Source: Cytospora piceicola (Eukaryota; Ascomycota; Sordariomycetes; Diaporthales; Cytosporaceae). From it: a stretch of DNA of 64,000 bases. The translations under genes and the position numbers were made by a program. The notes beneath the pieces were generated by a model. The model worked only from the letters and a program-made list of their open reading frames with translations, did not search any database and was not told the origin of the DNA. The DNA lies in the NCBI GenBank assembly GCA_023375675.1, contig JALQBC010000008.1, positions 434,001 to 498,000 on the forward strand, in the 5' to 3' direction. Of this stretch, positions 21,616 to 32,695 are shown in pieces. The first letter of the stretch is position 1, and every line of letters starts with the position of its first letter.

Positions 21616-22110
21616 CGCTGTCATCGGCGATCAACCCTTCCGAAAGGTGCAGGTCATACGCACGGTCCAGGCGTGTTTTCGATTCAAATCTACACTTTTA
21701 ACTTAGTTACACTCTTTAATTCAGTCTATAATAAAGAAAGTAATACTATTATTCGGATCGTCTAATCTAAAGCTATAAAGCTATATAAAATACTAAACTT
21801 AATTATTAACTTTTAAAATCTCGAAATCGAAGTCTTTTAAGTTAAAACTACGTAAAATAAAACCTACGTAATATATATAAATAAAACTTACCTTTCGATT
21901 TCGAAATTTTAAAACTTTATTATTAAATCTAATTACTTATATAGTTATATAGCTCTCGATATAAGGATTCTAATAATACTACTAGTTTTTATATTAGACT
22001 TAAACTTCGACGGTAAATTAGCTAGGAAGTTGAATTCCGGACTAGAATATGCCTGGACCGTGCTGTAGAACCTATGCGCCTTTCGGAAGGGTTGATCGCC
22101 GATGACAGCG
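21616..22110. mobile_element. MITE-like element with ~36-60 bp terminal inverted repeats
   Basis: The outer 36 bp at 21616-21651 and 22075-22110 are inverted copies with one mismatch (cgctgtcatcggcgatcaac at the left end). With small gaps the similarity extends to about 60 bp, sharing cacggtccaggc. The ends are GC-normal, while the 370-bp interior is extremely AT-rich and has no open frame. Size, structure and lack of coding capacity fit a non-autonomous DNA transposon or foldback element whose interior was RIP-mutated. No clear target-site duplication was seen. Confidence 0.7.
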
Positions 22111-22233
22111 GGGCAGGCCATGCAGGCAGCATTACCACTTAATTACTGGCAATTAGCACTACCATAGGACTGGGGAACGGCGGTAGGACCGCCTGCCGAG
22201 AAGGCCTTCCGTTAGGAAGGATCGGAAACTTAA

Positions 22234-22370
22234 TAGCTAGTTAGTTAGATAGTTAAATACGCCGCTTAGGCTGCTCCGGATCCGATAGAGTAACGCCCTT
22301 CGGGCGTTACTCTATCGTCTCCTCCGCAGCCTTAAGCGGCGAGATAATTAACTAACTAACTTACTAGCTA
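22234..22370. repeat. nested long hairpin
   Basis: The core is a perfect 15-bp inverted repeat (gatagagtaacgccc at 22284-22298, its complement at 22302-22316) around a 3-nt loop. Outside it, cgccgcttaggctgc (22260-22274) pairs with 22326-22341 with one gap, and further out TTAG/CTAA-rich arms (from 22234 and up to 22370) continue the pairing imperfectly. The whole 137-bp stretch can fold on itself. Confidence 0.85.
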
Positions 22371-22431
22371 CTTTACTAACTAACCTATTAGCTAACTTAT
22401 TAGTTAACTTACTTATTAACTTACTTATTTA

Positions 22432-22487
<56 letters not shown>

Positions 22488-22669
22488 ATAATTATATAAC
22501 TAAGTTATTAACTACTTTATTAGCTACTTAACTAACTACTTTACTAACTACTTTACTAGCTAACTTACTAGCTAACTTACTTATTAGCTATTTTACTTAT
22601 TAGCTATTTTACTTATTAGTTAATTTACTTAGTAGCTAAGTTATTAGCTAACTTACTAGCTAACTTAGC

Positions 22670-22744
<75 letters not shown>

Positions 22745-22860
22745 CTACTTACTTACTTACCTACTTACTTACTTACTTAATAGCTAACTTACTAAATAGC
22801 TTACTTACTTACTTATCTACTTACTTACTTATTTACTTATTTACTTACTTACTTATTAAC
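22371..22860. repeat. TTAC tetranucleotide microsatellite tract
   Basis: Nearly 500 bp built of ttac with interspersed tagctaac variants. The purest runs lie at about 22430-22487 and 22671-22745. The tract directly adjoins the hairpin whose arms contain the same TTAG/CTAA words. Confidence 0.9.
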
Positions 22861-22862
22861 TT

Positions 22863-23545
22863 AATCTGAATTTAGAGGCTTATATAAGCCTTCGGTAAAG
22901 AAAAAGGAAGGGAAAGGCTAAGGTTTAGGTTAAGAACCTTAAGAACTTAAAGAATTAAACCTATTAGCCTTAATAGTAAGCCTACTTTAAAGGCTACGAT
23001 TTAATTAAATATACCTTTTAATAGCCCTTTTTCTACAGATTTAGATTTAAGTAAGTTTTATTTAATCGGATTAAATCTCGAGCGTACATCTTAATTCGAA
23101 TCTAAAGGCTTAAGTAAGTAAAGAGGAAGGGAAAGGCTAGGGTTCGGGTTAAGAACTTTAGAAACCTAAGGAATTAAGACTATTAGCTTTAATACTAAGC
23201 TTACCTTAAGGGCTACGATTTCAATTAAATATACCGTTTAATAGCCCTTTTTCTATAGATTTAGATTTAGGTACGTACGTCTTAATCGGATTAAAACTAA
23301 AGCGTGCATCTTAGTTCGAACTTAAGGTCTTTAGTAAAGAGGAAGGGAGGGAAAGGCTAGGGTTCGGGTTAAGAACCTAAGAAACCTAAGAAACCTAAGG
23401 AATTAGAACTATTAGCTTTAATAGTAAGCCTACCTTAAGGGCTACGATTTAATTAAATATACCGTTTAATAGCCCTTTTTCTACAGATTCAGATTTAGGT
23501 AACTGCTTTTTAATCGGATTAAAACTTAGGCGTGCATCTTAGTTC
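22863..23545. repeat. three tandem ~219-220-bp units
   Basis: The marker ggaagggaaaggctag-like occurs at 22906, 23125 and 23341/23345, giving periods of about 219 and 220 bp. Each unit continues in the same order: gggttaagaacc, tattagctttaatagtaagc, ggctacgattt, aatatacc, tttaatagccctttttct, and gcgtgcatctta. Copies 2 and 3 are closest; copy 1 shows more TpA changes. No open frame spans a unit, so this is a minisatellite-like or RIP-decayed tandem array. A short cttatcgtaggc triplication follows at about 23554-23600. Confidence 0.88.
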
Positions 23546-24013
23546 TTCTGTAGAAGGTCTTATCGTAGGCCTTATCGTAATCGGCCTTATCGTAGGCCTT
23601 AAAGTGACCGTAAGCCTTCCGGCAGGCATTTAAGGCCTTACAATTGCTAGTGTATTTAGTCACGGAACGACTAGAATCACTGCTTTTAACAGCGAATCAG
23701 ATCCTCTAGACGGGTGCTGTAGCGAATCAGCATGATTGTAATTCAGAGCCAATCAGAATTAAAAACAGGTGGCATAATCTCAAGGGCAACAATTTCTATG
23801 TGCTCGCCCGCCTTGTAAAACAAACATCAACCTTCTTAACGGAAGGCATATTTACCACCACTTGCCACCTAACTGCATTATGACTGCCAATATCTGTCCA
23901 CACTTTCCCTCTTCTTTCTCTTTTGTTTCCAACTTAGTTGACGTATGGTCTCTACAAGCCAAGCTTGACGGCAAATCTTGTTCCTATAATCATCTCTCTC
24001 ACTGAAGGCGAAA
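23546..24013. promoter_or_regulatory. repeat edge and upstream region of the next gene
   Basis: The composition returns from AT-rich to balanced at about 23640. A CT-rich stretch (23905-23930) and the leader precede the ATG at 24014. No TATA box was certain. Confidence 0.35.
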
Positions 24014-25112
24014 ATGACAAAAGTTCTGGATCCCTACGCTACCGTTCCCTCTCCAGCTCACATCGAAAGAGCACTCGCCAGTGACTCCTTGGACGCAGCG
24101 CACCAGTCCGCCTTCAAAAGGGCTGTTCAAAACATCCTTCATACCGACATAGCTGAGATTACCTTCGCACAGATTATCGAAGGGCTGCCTCTAGCAGATG
24201 TCGCCCTTAACACCCGAGGTCCTACTTTCCACGAGGCTATCATCAACCATAAGTCTCTGGACCCCGAAACCTTGAGGAAGGCGAAGAACCTCCGGTATGA
24301 ATTCGATCCATTGGACCTGGAACTACAGGGGGAAGTTTTACAGCGATACGAAAACCACCCGGCTGGGTCAAAAGCGTCCAGTCTACACCTTGTTGAGCTG
24401 GTAGCTGTTGCTATTCACCGGATCGCTGTCCTAGTATATAAGATGGGCAACTCCCTCAAAGAAAGGGGCCTCGAAGAATATCAGCTATGCAGTACACTTC
24501 GGCGCGGACCTGATATGGAGCTTCACCCTACCCCTTACCCCACACCATTTGTTCTCCATGAATATGCGGAAGTGGCACAATACCGAGAGGAGGGCGTTGC
24601 AGAGTTGCCAGGATACTGGGCTGAGGATCAGATCTTTGGCGGTGTAGTGGTGTTTGACAGAGGAGAAAGCGGGACTGAGGTAAGGGATATTGCATACACC
24701 ACCATTCTTGCGACTTTATACTGCCCAGGTGGATCTGGTCGTCTGACGATAAGAACAGTGCAGGTCCGTCTGGCTCCATCCATTCAGGAAGGATCAGGAC
24801 TATCGTATATCACAGATTAACGACAACGAGTTATCTGAACTTATACACTTCTTTACATCAGAAGCTAGCCATCCTTTGTCCCCGTTGCCGATCTTGGTAG
24901 GCTTGCATAAGATTCGCCGCCGTGTTGGATACCAAGTCGCCATTCCAGAACGCAATATTTTTAGGGACAGATGGGAGCGCAAGATTCAATTTTTCAGCTG
25001 GGATCATTTCGAAATGACACATGCACATGGAGGACTCTGGGACTACGAGGAAGGCTCGTCTGAGATGGAAGAGTTTGAGGAATTGTCCAACAAACACGCG
25101 GGTGATCTATGA
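24014..25112 (+). CDS. uncharacterised fungal protein
   Basis: Predicted 339 residues from exons 24014-24679 and 24759-25112. The 79-bp intron has donor GTAAGG, a CTGAC branch site and acceptor AACAG. It replaces an early stop with VWLHPFRKDQDYRI, then NELSELIHFF, a phase-perfect join that supports the model. The C-terminal half holds SPLPIL and a WERK motif (RDRWERKIQFF) that I associate with a lineage-expanded family of ascomycete hypothetical proteins, without known function. There is no signal peptide, membrane helix or catalytic motif. It sits at the edge of the repeat block, a typical accessory position, yet shows no stop codons or RIP damage. Confidence 0.65.
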
Positions 25113-26558
25113 GTAACTCGCTGGAAGAGTCCAGAGACTTCTCGTACATCACATTACTCGTCTCTCTGAAATGACTATTGTCGTGGGAAGCAGTGAACAT
25201 CGTCATTCTGGTTCACAGATTTAAGTTCCAAGGCCTCCCCGTCTTTAATTTTCCAGTTTCAGATGCTCAGTTCCTAGCTACTTACGTTACTTTACACACA
25301 TTCGAATGGACGATATGTTGCCTTCAACCCTCATCAAATGGATTCTTTGTACTATACTTGGGTTTTATGACGCTTGCCCCAGATAGAAGCTGTCATCGTT
25401 ACCGGCCTCTTATCTACTATGAACTCATTATTTATATATTGGAATACTAGATATGGCAGTACTTCCTTCCGCACATGCCGCAATAAAGGATACCAATAAG
25501 CATATGGAACACTATCACATACGTGCTTGGCTGTTTGTTCTCATGTATGATAACATTTACCAGTGTGTCTTGTTGTTTCTAGACTACAAACGTACCGGCG
25601 GCTATCTCATTGACATGCTCCTATGGGGACAAAAACGCATTTTTCCACAGTAACTCTTGAGGCAAGGCAAGCTTATCCAACACCGAATCTTTACAGACCA
25701 TTCCATGTCTCTTAGCAGAGGCAAGACGCAACTATATACAAGTCCGAAGAATCCTAAGTTAGTCTCAAGTCAGTATCACTAATATTTTCGTAACGCCTTC
25801 CAATCAAGGATCTGCTAATGCATTAAGAATAGAACTTCTACCAAATATATATATATATTAGAAGGGTATCTCCCGCGATGCTAATGCTCTCTTAACCACT
25901 GAATCTTGTCTTCAGCTCTCCGTTTCTTGCCATATCCTATCCCATCAATGCGGTCCTCTAACCCAACACAGAGCCTAGCGTAAGGCTGGCAGATGAAAAG
26001 AATATAGCTGTTGCTGAACATGATTATGTTCTTCTCCAGTCCTCCGCTCCGTGCGCCTACAACACAATCATGTTGGCGTACGGCACAGTAGCCTATGATT
26101 CTCATGGTGGCGATTTCATATTTGTTGAGCGGTTGCAAGGGGTTTGGCTGTGCCACTGACCTGCCTCCCAATTGCTTGACCGCCAACAGATTCCCAGCAA
26201 CTCCGTCACCACCGAGGAAATCTCCGATGATCCCACAATACCATTGCCGTGGAGAGCCGCATGTGTGATAGCAGAGTAAAACCGGGGCCCTGGCCCAGAG
26301 GCCCACAGTCCAGGCACAGGGGCATCGTACATGAAGGATCGATCAACAGGATCGAGAAGCTTGAATCAACGACCACCAATTCTTACTTGATCAAACCAAC
26401 ATGCACTAGAAGCCACGAAGTCAACGACATTCCCTCTTTGCTGCAGGCAAACTGACTGATAAGGCCGAGCCTTTGCCCACTTTCCAGACGCCAGAAACCC
26501 AAATCAATCACAGCCGGTGTACGCCGATGGAGGAGAAAAGGCAAACAATACAGTGAAA
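25113..26558. other. intergenic, convergent ends
   Basis: 1.4 kb of balanced to AT-rich sequence with an AT dinucleotide run at about 25847-25859. Several short frames (for example 26102-26332, minus) lack motifs. No gene is supported. Confidence 0.45.
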
Positions 26559-28217
26559 TCATATTTGGGGGTCTTGCTGGTGCTCTCCGAGTTGCGGTGG
26601 CTGATCCTGGCCCTCTTGCTGAGGCGGCTGTCCGGATTGCGGTGGTTGTTGCTGATCTTCATGCTGTGGTTGGGACGGGTCCTCTTGTTGTGCCTGTTTC
26701 TGCCCGTCCGGCTGTTGCTGCTCCTCTTGCTGTGGCTGTCCGACCTGCATGTGCTGTTGCTGGTCCGGTTGCAATGGCTGTTGCTGATCAGGCTGCAGTG
26801 GCTGTTGCTGTGCGGCTTCCAATTGCTGTTTCTGTAACTTCTCCTGCTGCCCCAGCCTCTGGAGGAACAGCTCTTTCTTTTGCTGAGCCTGCGCTTCAGC
26901 CCTTATGTCCTCGACCACCTTTGTCTGCTCTTCCTCGCTCAGCACCGCGAAGGCAGCCGTGTCGGCGTCCCACTTGGCGACACACTTGGGCTCCCAGTTG
27001 CACTGCTCCACCGACCCGTACGCCGGGTGGTTGAAGCGGGGGTGCCGGCTCGGCCAGTTGCTCGCGTGGTAGTGGTGCTTGACCAGGGCGCCCCGCGCGT
27101 TGTGGTTGCCGCTGTCGCTGTGCCCCTGGCCCGCCGCGAACGCCTCGACGTCGAGCACCAGCACCCGCGAAACGATCTTGGACTCGTCCAGGTCGTGGAA
27201 GGTGTCCCATGTGATCTCGGCGGTGCCCTGGGGGCGCTGGTCGTTCATCTCTTTGATGATGGCTGCCGTGAACGCGGATGGTCCCGTGCCAGAGATGACC
27301 TGGTCGAAGTCCAGATGTACCTCCGAGATGGGGACATTTTGTTGTCGTGCAAGGCCATCTAGCCAGCCCATGATGTTCTCGATCAACCGCATCATGACTG
27401 GAATTCTCGGGCGGGCCATGAAAGTCCACTGGCAGAAGGATTGGGATTTCTTGCCCAGAATCGGATGGTCCTTGAATTGGGGCTGGTCGATCTCGATGCC
27501 GATGACCATGTCGATATCCTCTTCCGCGTATCTGTGGTCCGGTATGAATCGCGAAACAGGCTTGAGCGCTTCTACATCGATGTCTGCGTACACACCACCT
27601 TCGGCATACATGACCATGTACCGCAGAAGGTCGGCCTTGATAATGGTCGCATTGATGTTGCGATACAGGTCGACAATGTCTGGTCGATCAAATCCTCCGG
27701 GACCGAAGTGCTGTTCGACATAACCCATATCGTTGTCGTCCGTGAGAACTTCATATCTGAAGTTTGGGTTCTTCTGCACCCATGACCGCGCCGTGGAGCT
27801 GTCCCGCTCTTCAAAATGCAAGGGGTCGGTCTTCCATGTCTGCCATATCTTCCTCGGAAAACCCTGGGTTAATGGTACTCCTGGTATCGTGAGGTCGGAT
27901 TTATGTCTCGTGTCAGGTCCCCGCTTCAACACCGGACTGCCATCTCTGGGCACGGACACTGTGAATAAGTCGGCGTTGGCGATGATGAGGAAGACAACCA
28001 GGAAGCCGAGATATATGGGGAGACATCTTCTCATTTGCGTCGGGACACGATTCCTGAATTTGCTGGAGAGGCCAGGTACTGTTGGTGACCATGGCCCTAT
28101 CGATGACCGCGGCGATGAAGAGGAGGAAGAGGACGAAGATGATGCTGGGGACCGCATACTGGCGGTATATCTAGCCAATGGCTCTCGAGTAGGCAAGACG
28201 AACTTTTCTTTCTCCAT
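26559..28217 (-). CDS. OCH1-like glycosyltransferase (DXD sugar-binding family) with Gln-rich tail
   Basis: Intronless, 552 residues, starting at the first ATG (28217). A Ser-rich cytoplasmic N-terminus is followed by one membrane anchor (residues about 66-84, CLPIYLGFLVVFLIIA), so it is a type II Golgi protein. The catalytic domain starts with FPRKIWQTWKTDPLHF (about 120-135), typical of OCH1-like alpha-mannosyltransferases, and contains the DXD metal site at 212-214 within GGVYADIDVEAL. These enzymes transfer mannose from GDP-mannose to N-glycans or glycolipids. The last ~110 residues are almost only Gln, Pro, Glu and Asp, including a repeated QQQPLQPD unit; this tail is unusual for the family and may be polymorphic in length. 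The exact acceptor is unknown. Confidence 0.9.
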   Translation of the reverse strand: MEKEKFVLPTREPLARYTASMRSPASSSSSSSSSSPRSSIGPWSPTVPGLSSKFRNRVPTQMRRCLPIYLGFLVVFLIIANADLFTVSVPRDGSPVLKRGPDTRHKSDLTIPGVPLTQGFPRKIWQTWKTDPLHFEERDSSTARSWVQKNPNFRYEVLTDDNDMGYVEQHFGPGGFDRPDIVDLYRNINATIIKADLLRYMVMYAEGGVYADIDVEALKPVSRFIPDHRYAEEDIDMVIGIEIDQPQFKDHPILGKKSQSFCQWTFMARPRIPVMMRLIENIMGWLDGLARQQNVPISEVHLDFDQVISGTGPSAFTAAIIKEMNDQRPQGTAEITWDTFHDLDESKIVSRVLVLDVEAFAAGQGHSDSGNHNARGALVKHHYHASNWPSRHPRFNHPAYGSVEQCNWEPKCVAKWDADTAAFAVLSEEEQTKVVEDIRAEAQAQQKKELFLQRLGQQEKLQKQQLEAAQQQPLQPDQQQPLQPDQQQHMQVGQPQQEEQQQPDGQKQAQQEDPSQPQHEDQQQPPQSGQPPQQEGQDQPPQLGEHQQDPQI

Positions 28218-30889
28218 TTGCGCAACAATATTGAGTCTTTGGTAATATGTTGTGTTTGATTATAGGAAGGAAATAGGAGGGATGAGACAGATTCAAGACA
28301 AGCCTATGTGTCAGACACGGGAGGATAAGGATTGGAAAACGGAAGAACAGCATACAAGAGGCCCCAAAGATAGTAAAGGTCCTCGGGTGCCGCGGTAGAC
28401 AAGGATGTTGGACTGGAGTCGAGAGTGATGCCTCTGGAACCATGGGTACAAGAGCTTATGACGAAAACGCTGGACACTTGTGTGCTCCAGGTCGGCCTCC
28501 TGGCCCCGAGCTGAAGTCCAATCTGGTGTCGGTACCGTCTACTTACTTCGCCCGACATGCGCTGCATTATCTCGGGATGCCAGGATACCCAACAGCCATT
28601 CCCAGACTTGGCCGTTGAAGCCAGACCCAGAGGCAAATCACTCAATGCAGTGTGATATGGGGAGCCCAGGACAAACCCATGTCTGCTTCCCATGTCATTG
28701 CACAGCCACGAGCACCTGCTTGAGCCAATGGCTGATGATGGTTTCCTAGTTTCCAGACTATCAGGATGATCACCTAGCCCGCATCACTACCTACCTGGGG
28801 GCTGGCTACGGACTCATCGTTGAGGAGGTATTGACTTTGTCAAAGCATGGCAGGAAACACTCAATTTGGCAGTCATCCCGGGGCAAGCGGAGACTGATGA
28901 GTTGAACGTCTGGTGGATGCCAGCGGCCGTTCACACACTTAAACGAAGGCATATTTGCTTTTGTTTAGTGTGCTATGTTAATGGATGTTAATGGATTTGG
29001 TTCCAGGGGCGGGCGGGGTACATCTCTCGGTCACCGTGGTGGTAGGGTGCCGGCGAGTACCTGCGTATTTCACACCCTGTCTGGCGGCTTACTCGATCCC
29101 TCCTGTCGAAGAACGCCATGACGCCTCTTTACCGTCGCCTAAGCCCCTGTGTGCGTAGACTTCAGCTTCACAGCCATCCTCGGTGACGCTCAGTCCTCTT
29201 CAAATGTCGGGCTGGTTGCCCGAGGACCTGCCATTCAGAAAAGAAGAGCGTGGTGGGATGTGGGATGTGACAAAGTCTCACCCCACCATGGCATGAACAC
29301 AGCAGGTCACTGTCGTGTGTGTGTGCCTGTCCTGAAAGCATTGGCTGCCATATCTGGTTTAGTGGCCTGCGAGGTCATGCAGGTGGTCCACAAGCTGAGG
29401 CAGGCAAAACCAACGGCGGGATTCCCTGTTCTTTTTTGCTTCTTTTTTTTCCTTTTCTTTACTGCAGTGGACAACTTCCGGCCGAGTGCTCGCGTGGTCA
29501 GGCGTGATCGCCAGTCAATGAACGGCCTCGACAGAAAAAAGACCGAAAGCTAAGCGCTCCGGGTAAAAGGACATAGCAGAAGCTCTAGCCAGGCTCATTC
29601 GAGGTACTGCATCGCGGGTTGTGGGATGCCCAACTCTTTGATGGCGACCTCGGGACGCGGCTAATGACTGTCAACATTGCTTTTGGGAAGCCGGAGTCTT
29701 ACACTCCAGGACTGCATGTGCAGTTCCCATGGTTTCAGACTTCTGATGAAGACAATGTGCCACTCAAACTGCTCGGGGTGCTAGCGGGCCCGATAATTTC
29801 TTCTTTCGTGACGGGTTTTGATCGCTCGCATGTCGCTTATTCCCCCGTCTACCCTGATATACCCCGGAAAGTCCCACACAAATCTAGTCAACGTCCCCGA
29901 ACCCCGATTGTCATCGTACATTAGCTTCTTCCTCTGTCCCTCCTCTTTGTCTCCCCAGCCACAGCTCAGCTTACGCGACGAGGAAGATGGGATACCTAGC
30001 GCATGTGATGAAGCTCGTATTATTGGGAGGGTGTGTTGTCGTTCGGGTAGTTCGCAGCCATTATGGACTACACCGACCTTCCACACTGGGATTTCTGCTC
30101 CGGACTCACGTCCCTCTTCATTTAGGGGAGACACTCTGATATCCGGTGTCGAGGAAGAACGATGATGTTTATAGGACATCACTCGTTGACTATTCCAGCT
30201 TCACCCAAAGGCTCTAGTGCGACTCGCACGTGGGACATCAACGGAGCACTCCAGAGCTCTCAACTGTCGGCAAACCGTTAAAGCCTCGAACCCCAGTCGG
30301 GCCAACATCGCGCGGTCCCGTCCTCACCAGAGCATCCACACCACACCGAGAAGCCACGCCGCCACGGAGTTTACCGCAGATCGGTGGCGCCTTGTGTACC
30401 TGACCAGCCGTGGCGCCAACATTACTGCAGGGGTCAAGTTCGCCTTGCGCTGTCATCCTTCTATGCGAGGTGTGCTGCATCTGTCTTCTCCTCAGCAGGA
30501 TTCCCCGCACACGATCTACCAGAACACAAACTTATTGGGAAGCCTTGGACCTCGGTGCTTGTTGAGATCAGCTTAATACTGGTCGAACCCAGGGCGAAAT
30601 CTAGCTTGTGAAAGTTGGTTCCCCTACGGCAACTTCAAGCTTACACCACCTCCGATGATCACAGGCGCACAGCTCGGTGCCACGATTTCCACGAGTCCTT
30701 GGAGCCAACGTCGACGCATGACCGGATGCAGGCACTCACTCCGGGACGACCTAACCAGAACCCACCTTCGAACTTGGCCAGGGAATAGACATGCAGCATC
30801 GAAACTGTGGCTCCTACAGAACAAAGTTTTAGCCTGATTGCTTTTGGACCTCGGACTGAGATTGAGGAGGTTTCACTTTAGTGGCCTTC
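28218..30889. other. long divergent intergenic region
   Basis: 2.7 kb between the glycosyltransferase (minus) and the acyltransferase (plus). Short frames on both strands (for example 28304-28693 minus, 29149-29553 plus, 29818-30165 plus) show no motif, signal peptide or splice-consistent extension. There is a T-rich tract at about 29430-29460. No RNA gene was recognised. Confidence 0.5.
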
Positions 30890-32695
30890 ATGAATTCGTT
30901 TTTGGACAACATCTCGTCAGGGCGGACAAGGCGAGAGCCACCACCTCTCCCCATCACTATCCACACGGCAGATCTAGGACTTGGCCGCTTGGCACAGTCG
31001 CCTGTGTCCAGCCCTCCCACAACATCCTCAGCGCGGAGCAGCATGGGTGATAAGATGCCAACCAAGCACCATGGGTTGGGAATACTCGATAGTAAGGACT
31101 GGGACGAGATCAAGGACCTGGAATGGGATGAGAAACAAACATGGAAGCAACCACTTGCCCGCTGGAGACAGGCATCGCCGAAGCTTTTGAAAACACCAAA
31201 AGTCAGCTGGGCATTGAGACGGCTGAAAGCTTTCCTGTGGCCAATGTCAAAACAAAGCGGACCGGCCGAGCCACTGCGAAAGACTGCCTACCTAGATGGC
31301 CTGAGAGGGTTTGCTGCTTTCCTCGTGTATTGGCAGCACCATGAGCTCTGGGCCCACCCGCTTCAACAGATGAGCATCCTCGAGAACGCATTCGGCTTCG
31401 AGGGCCACTACCACTTCGCCAGTTTCCATGGAGTTCGGATCTTCTTCAACGGCGGCCACTTCGCCGTCGCGACGTTCTTCATCATCTCCGGCTACGTCCT
31501 GTCGACAAAGCCCCTGAGCCTCATCCAGGCCGGCGAGCAGGCCAAGCTGGCCGACAACCTGGGCTCCGCGCTCTTCCGCCGCTGGCTGCGCCTCTACATC
31601 CCGCTCATCGCGACGACCTTCCTGTTCATGTTCTCCTGGCACGCCTTTGGCGGGCTGTGGGTCCCCAACGTCACCAAGCAGGGCAGCATGCGCGACGAGA
31701 TCTGGTGGTGGTACGCGGAGCTGAAGAACTTCAGCTTCATCTTCAACTCGGGCGGCGAGCCGTGGCTGTCGTATAACTTCCACCTGTGGAGTATACCCGT
31801 CGAGATGAAGGGGTCCATCGTGGTGTATACGAGCCTGCTTGCGTTGTCGCGCGCGACCACAAAAGCCCGGCTTTGGTGCACTGTCGGCTTGATGTACTAC
31901 TTCATGTACATCAGCGACGGGTGGTACTGCTGCCTGTTCATGATGGGGATGTTCCTCGCAGACCTGGACCTGCTGTCGGCCAAGGGACAACTGCCGCGGC
32001 TCTTCACGAGGTTCAGTCCCTACAAGGAGTTCATCTACTACCACCTCCTCGTCATAGCCATCTACCTGGGCGGCGTCCCCGCCCAGACGACAAAGGTCGA
32101 GCTCCTCCGCAGGAACCGCGGGTGGTACTACCTGTCGCTGCTCAAGCCCCAGGCCGCCTACGACTACAAGTGGTTCTACCTCTTCTTCGCGGCCACCTTC
32201 CTCGTCTCCGCGGTCCCGCGAACGCCCTGGCTGCGGCGCTTCTTCGAGACGCGCTTCTGCCAGTACCTGGGCCGCGTCTCCTTCGCCCTGTACCTCGTCC
32301 ACGGGCCCATCCTGTGGACGCTGGGCGACAGGCTCTACACCGCGGTGGGGTGGGCCGGCGACATCGGCTCGGGGCAGATCGAGGGGATCCCCCAGTGGGT
32401 GAACCGCTTCCCGCTGCCCAAGTCTGGGCCGCTGGGCCTGGAGGTGGCTTTCTTGGTGCCGCATTTGATCCTGTTGCCGGTTACCTTTTGGTGCGCGGAG
32501 GTGGTTACCAAGTTTATTGACGAGCCGGCTGTACGGTTTGCGCAGGCGCTGTATCGGCGGACGTTGCCGGAGTCGTCGACGGGAGGCGGTGGTCCTCCAG
32601 GAGCGAACGGGATGGGAGGAGCTGAGGCTAGCATCGGGGCCGGGAATGGTGGGATGCAGGGCAAGGCGCCGAAGACGCCGAAGCTGGAGGCTTGA
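30890..32695 (+). CDS. membrane acyltransferase, acyltransferase-3 family
   Basis: Intronless, 601 residues from the first ATG in frame (30890). The first ~130 residues are polar. The acyltransferase-3 domain starts at YLDGLRGFAAFLVYWQHH (about 135-155), the family signature with its conserved catalytic-type His, and continues through about ten hydrophobic helices, including FNGGHFAVATFFIISGYVLS, FHLWSIPVEMKGS and ALYLVHGPILW. Such proteins move acyl groups (often acetyl) onto sugars, lipids or secondary metabolites at a membrane. The C-terminus is Gly-rich and disordered. Fungal relatives include hard-surface-induced genes, but the substrate here cannot be told. Codon bias is strongly GC-ending in the domain. 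Confidence 0.9.
   Translation: MNSFLDNISSGRTRREPPPLPITIHTADLGLGRLAQSPVSSPPTTSSARSSMGDKMPTKHHGLGILDSKDWDEIKDLEWDEKQTWKQPLARWRQASPKLLKTPKVSWALRRLKAFLWPMSKQSGPAEPLRKTAYLDGLRGFAAFLVYWQHHELWAHPLQQMSILENAFGFEGHYHFASFHGVRIFFNGGHFAVATFFIISGYVLSTKPLSLIQAGEQAKLADNLGSALFRRWLRLYIPLIATTFLFMFSWHAFGGLWVPNVTKQGSMRDEIWWWYAELKNFSFIFNSGGEPWLSYNFHLWSIPVEMKGSIVVYTSLLALSRATTKARLWCTVGLMYYFMYISDGWYCCLFMMGMFLADLDLLSAKGQLPRLFTRFSPYKEFIYYHLLVIAIYLGGVPAQTTKVELLRRNRGWYYLSLLKPQAAYDYKWFYLFFAATFLVSAVPRTPWLRRFFETRFCQYLGRVSFALYLVHGPILWTLGDRLYTAVGWAGDIGSGQIEGIPQWVNRFPLPKSGPLGLEVAFLVPHLILLPVTFWCAEVVTKFIDEPAVRFAQALYRRTLPESSTGGGGPPGANGMGGAEASIGAGNGGMQGKAPKTPKLEA

Noticed and set aside
22371..22860. Possible CRISPR-like or coding repeat
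   Set aside because: The unit is a simple 4-bp microsatellite without spacers and the host is a fungus.
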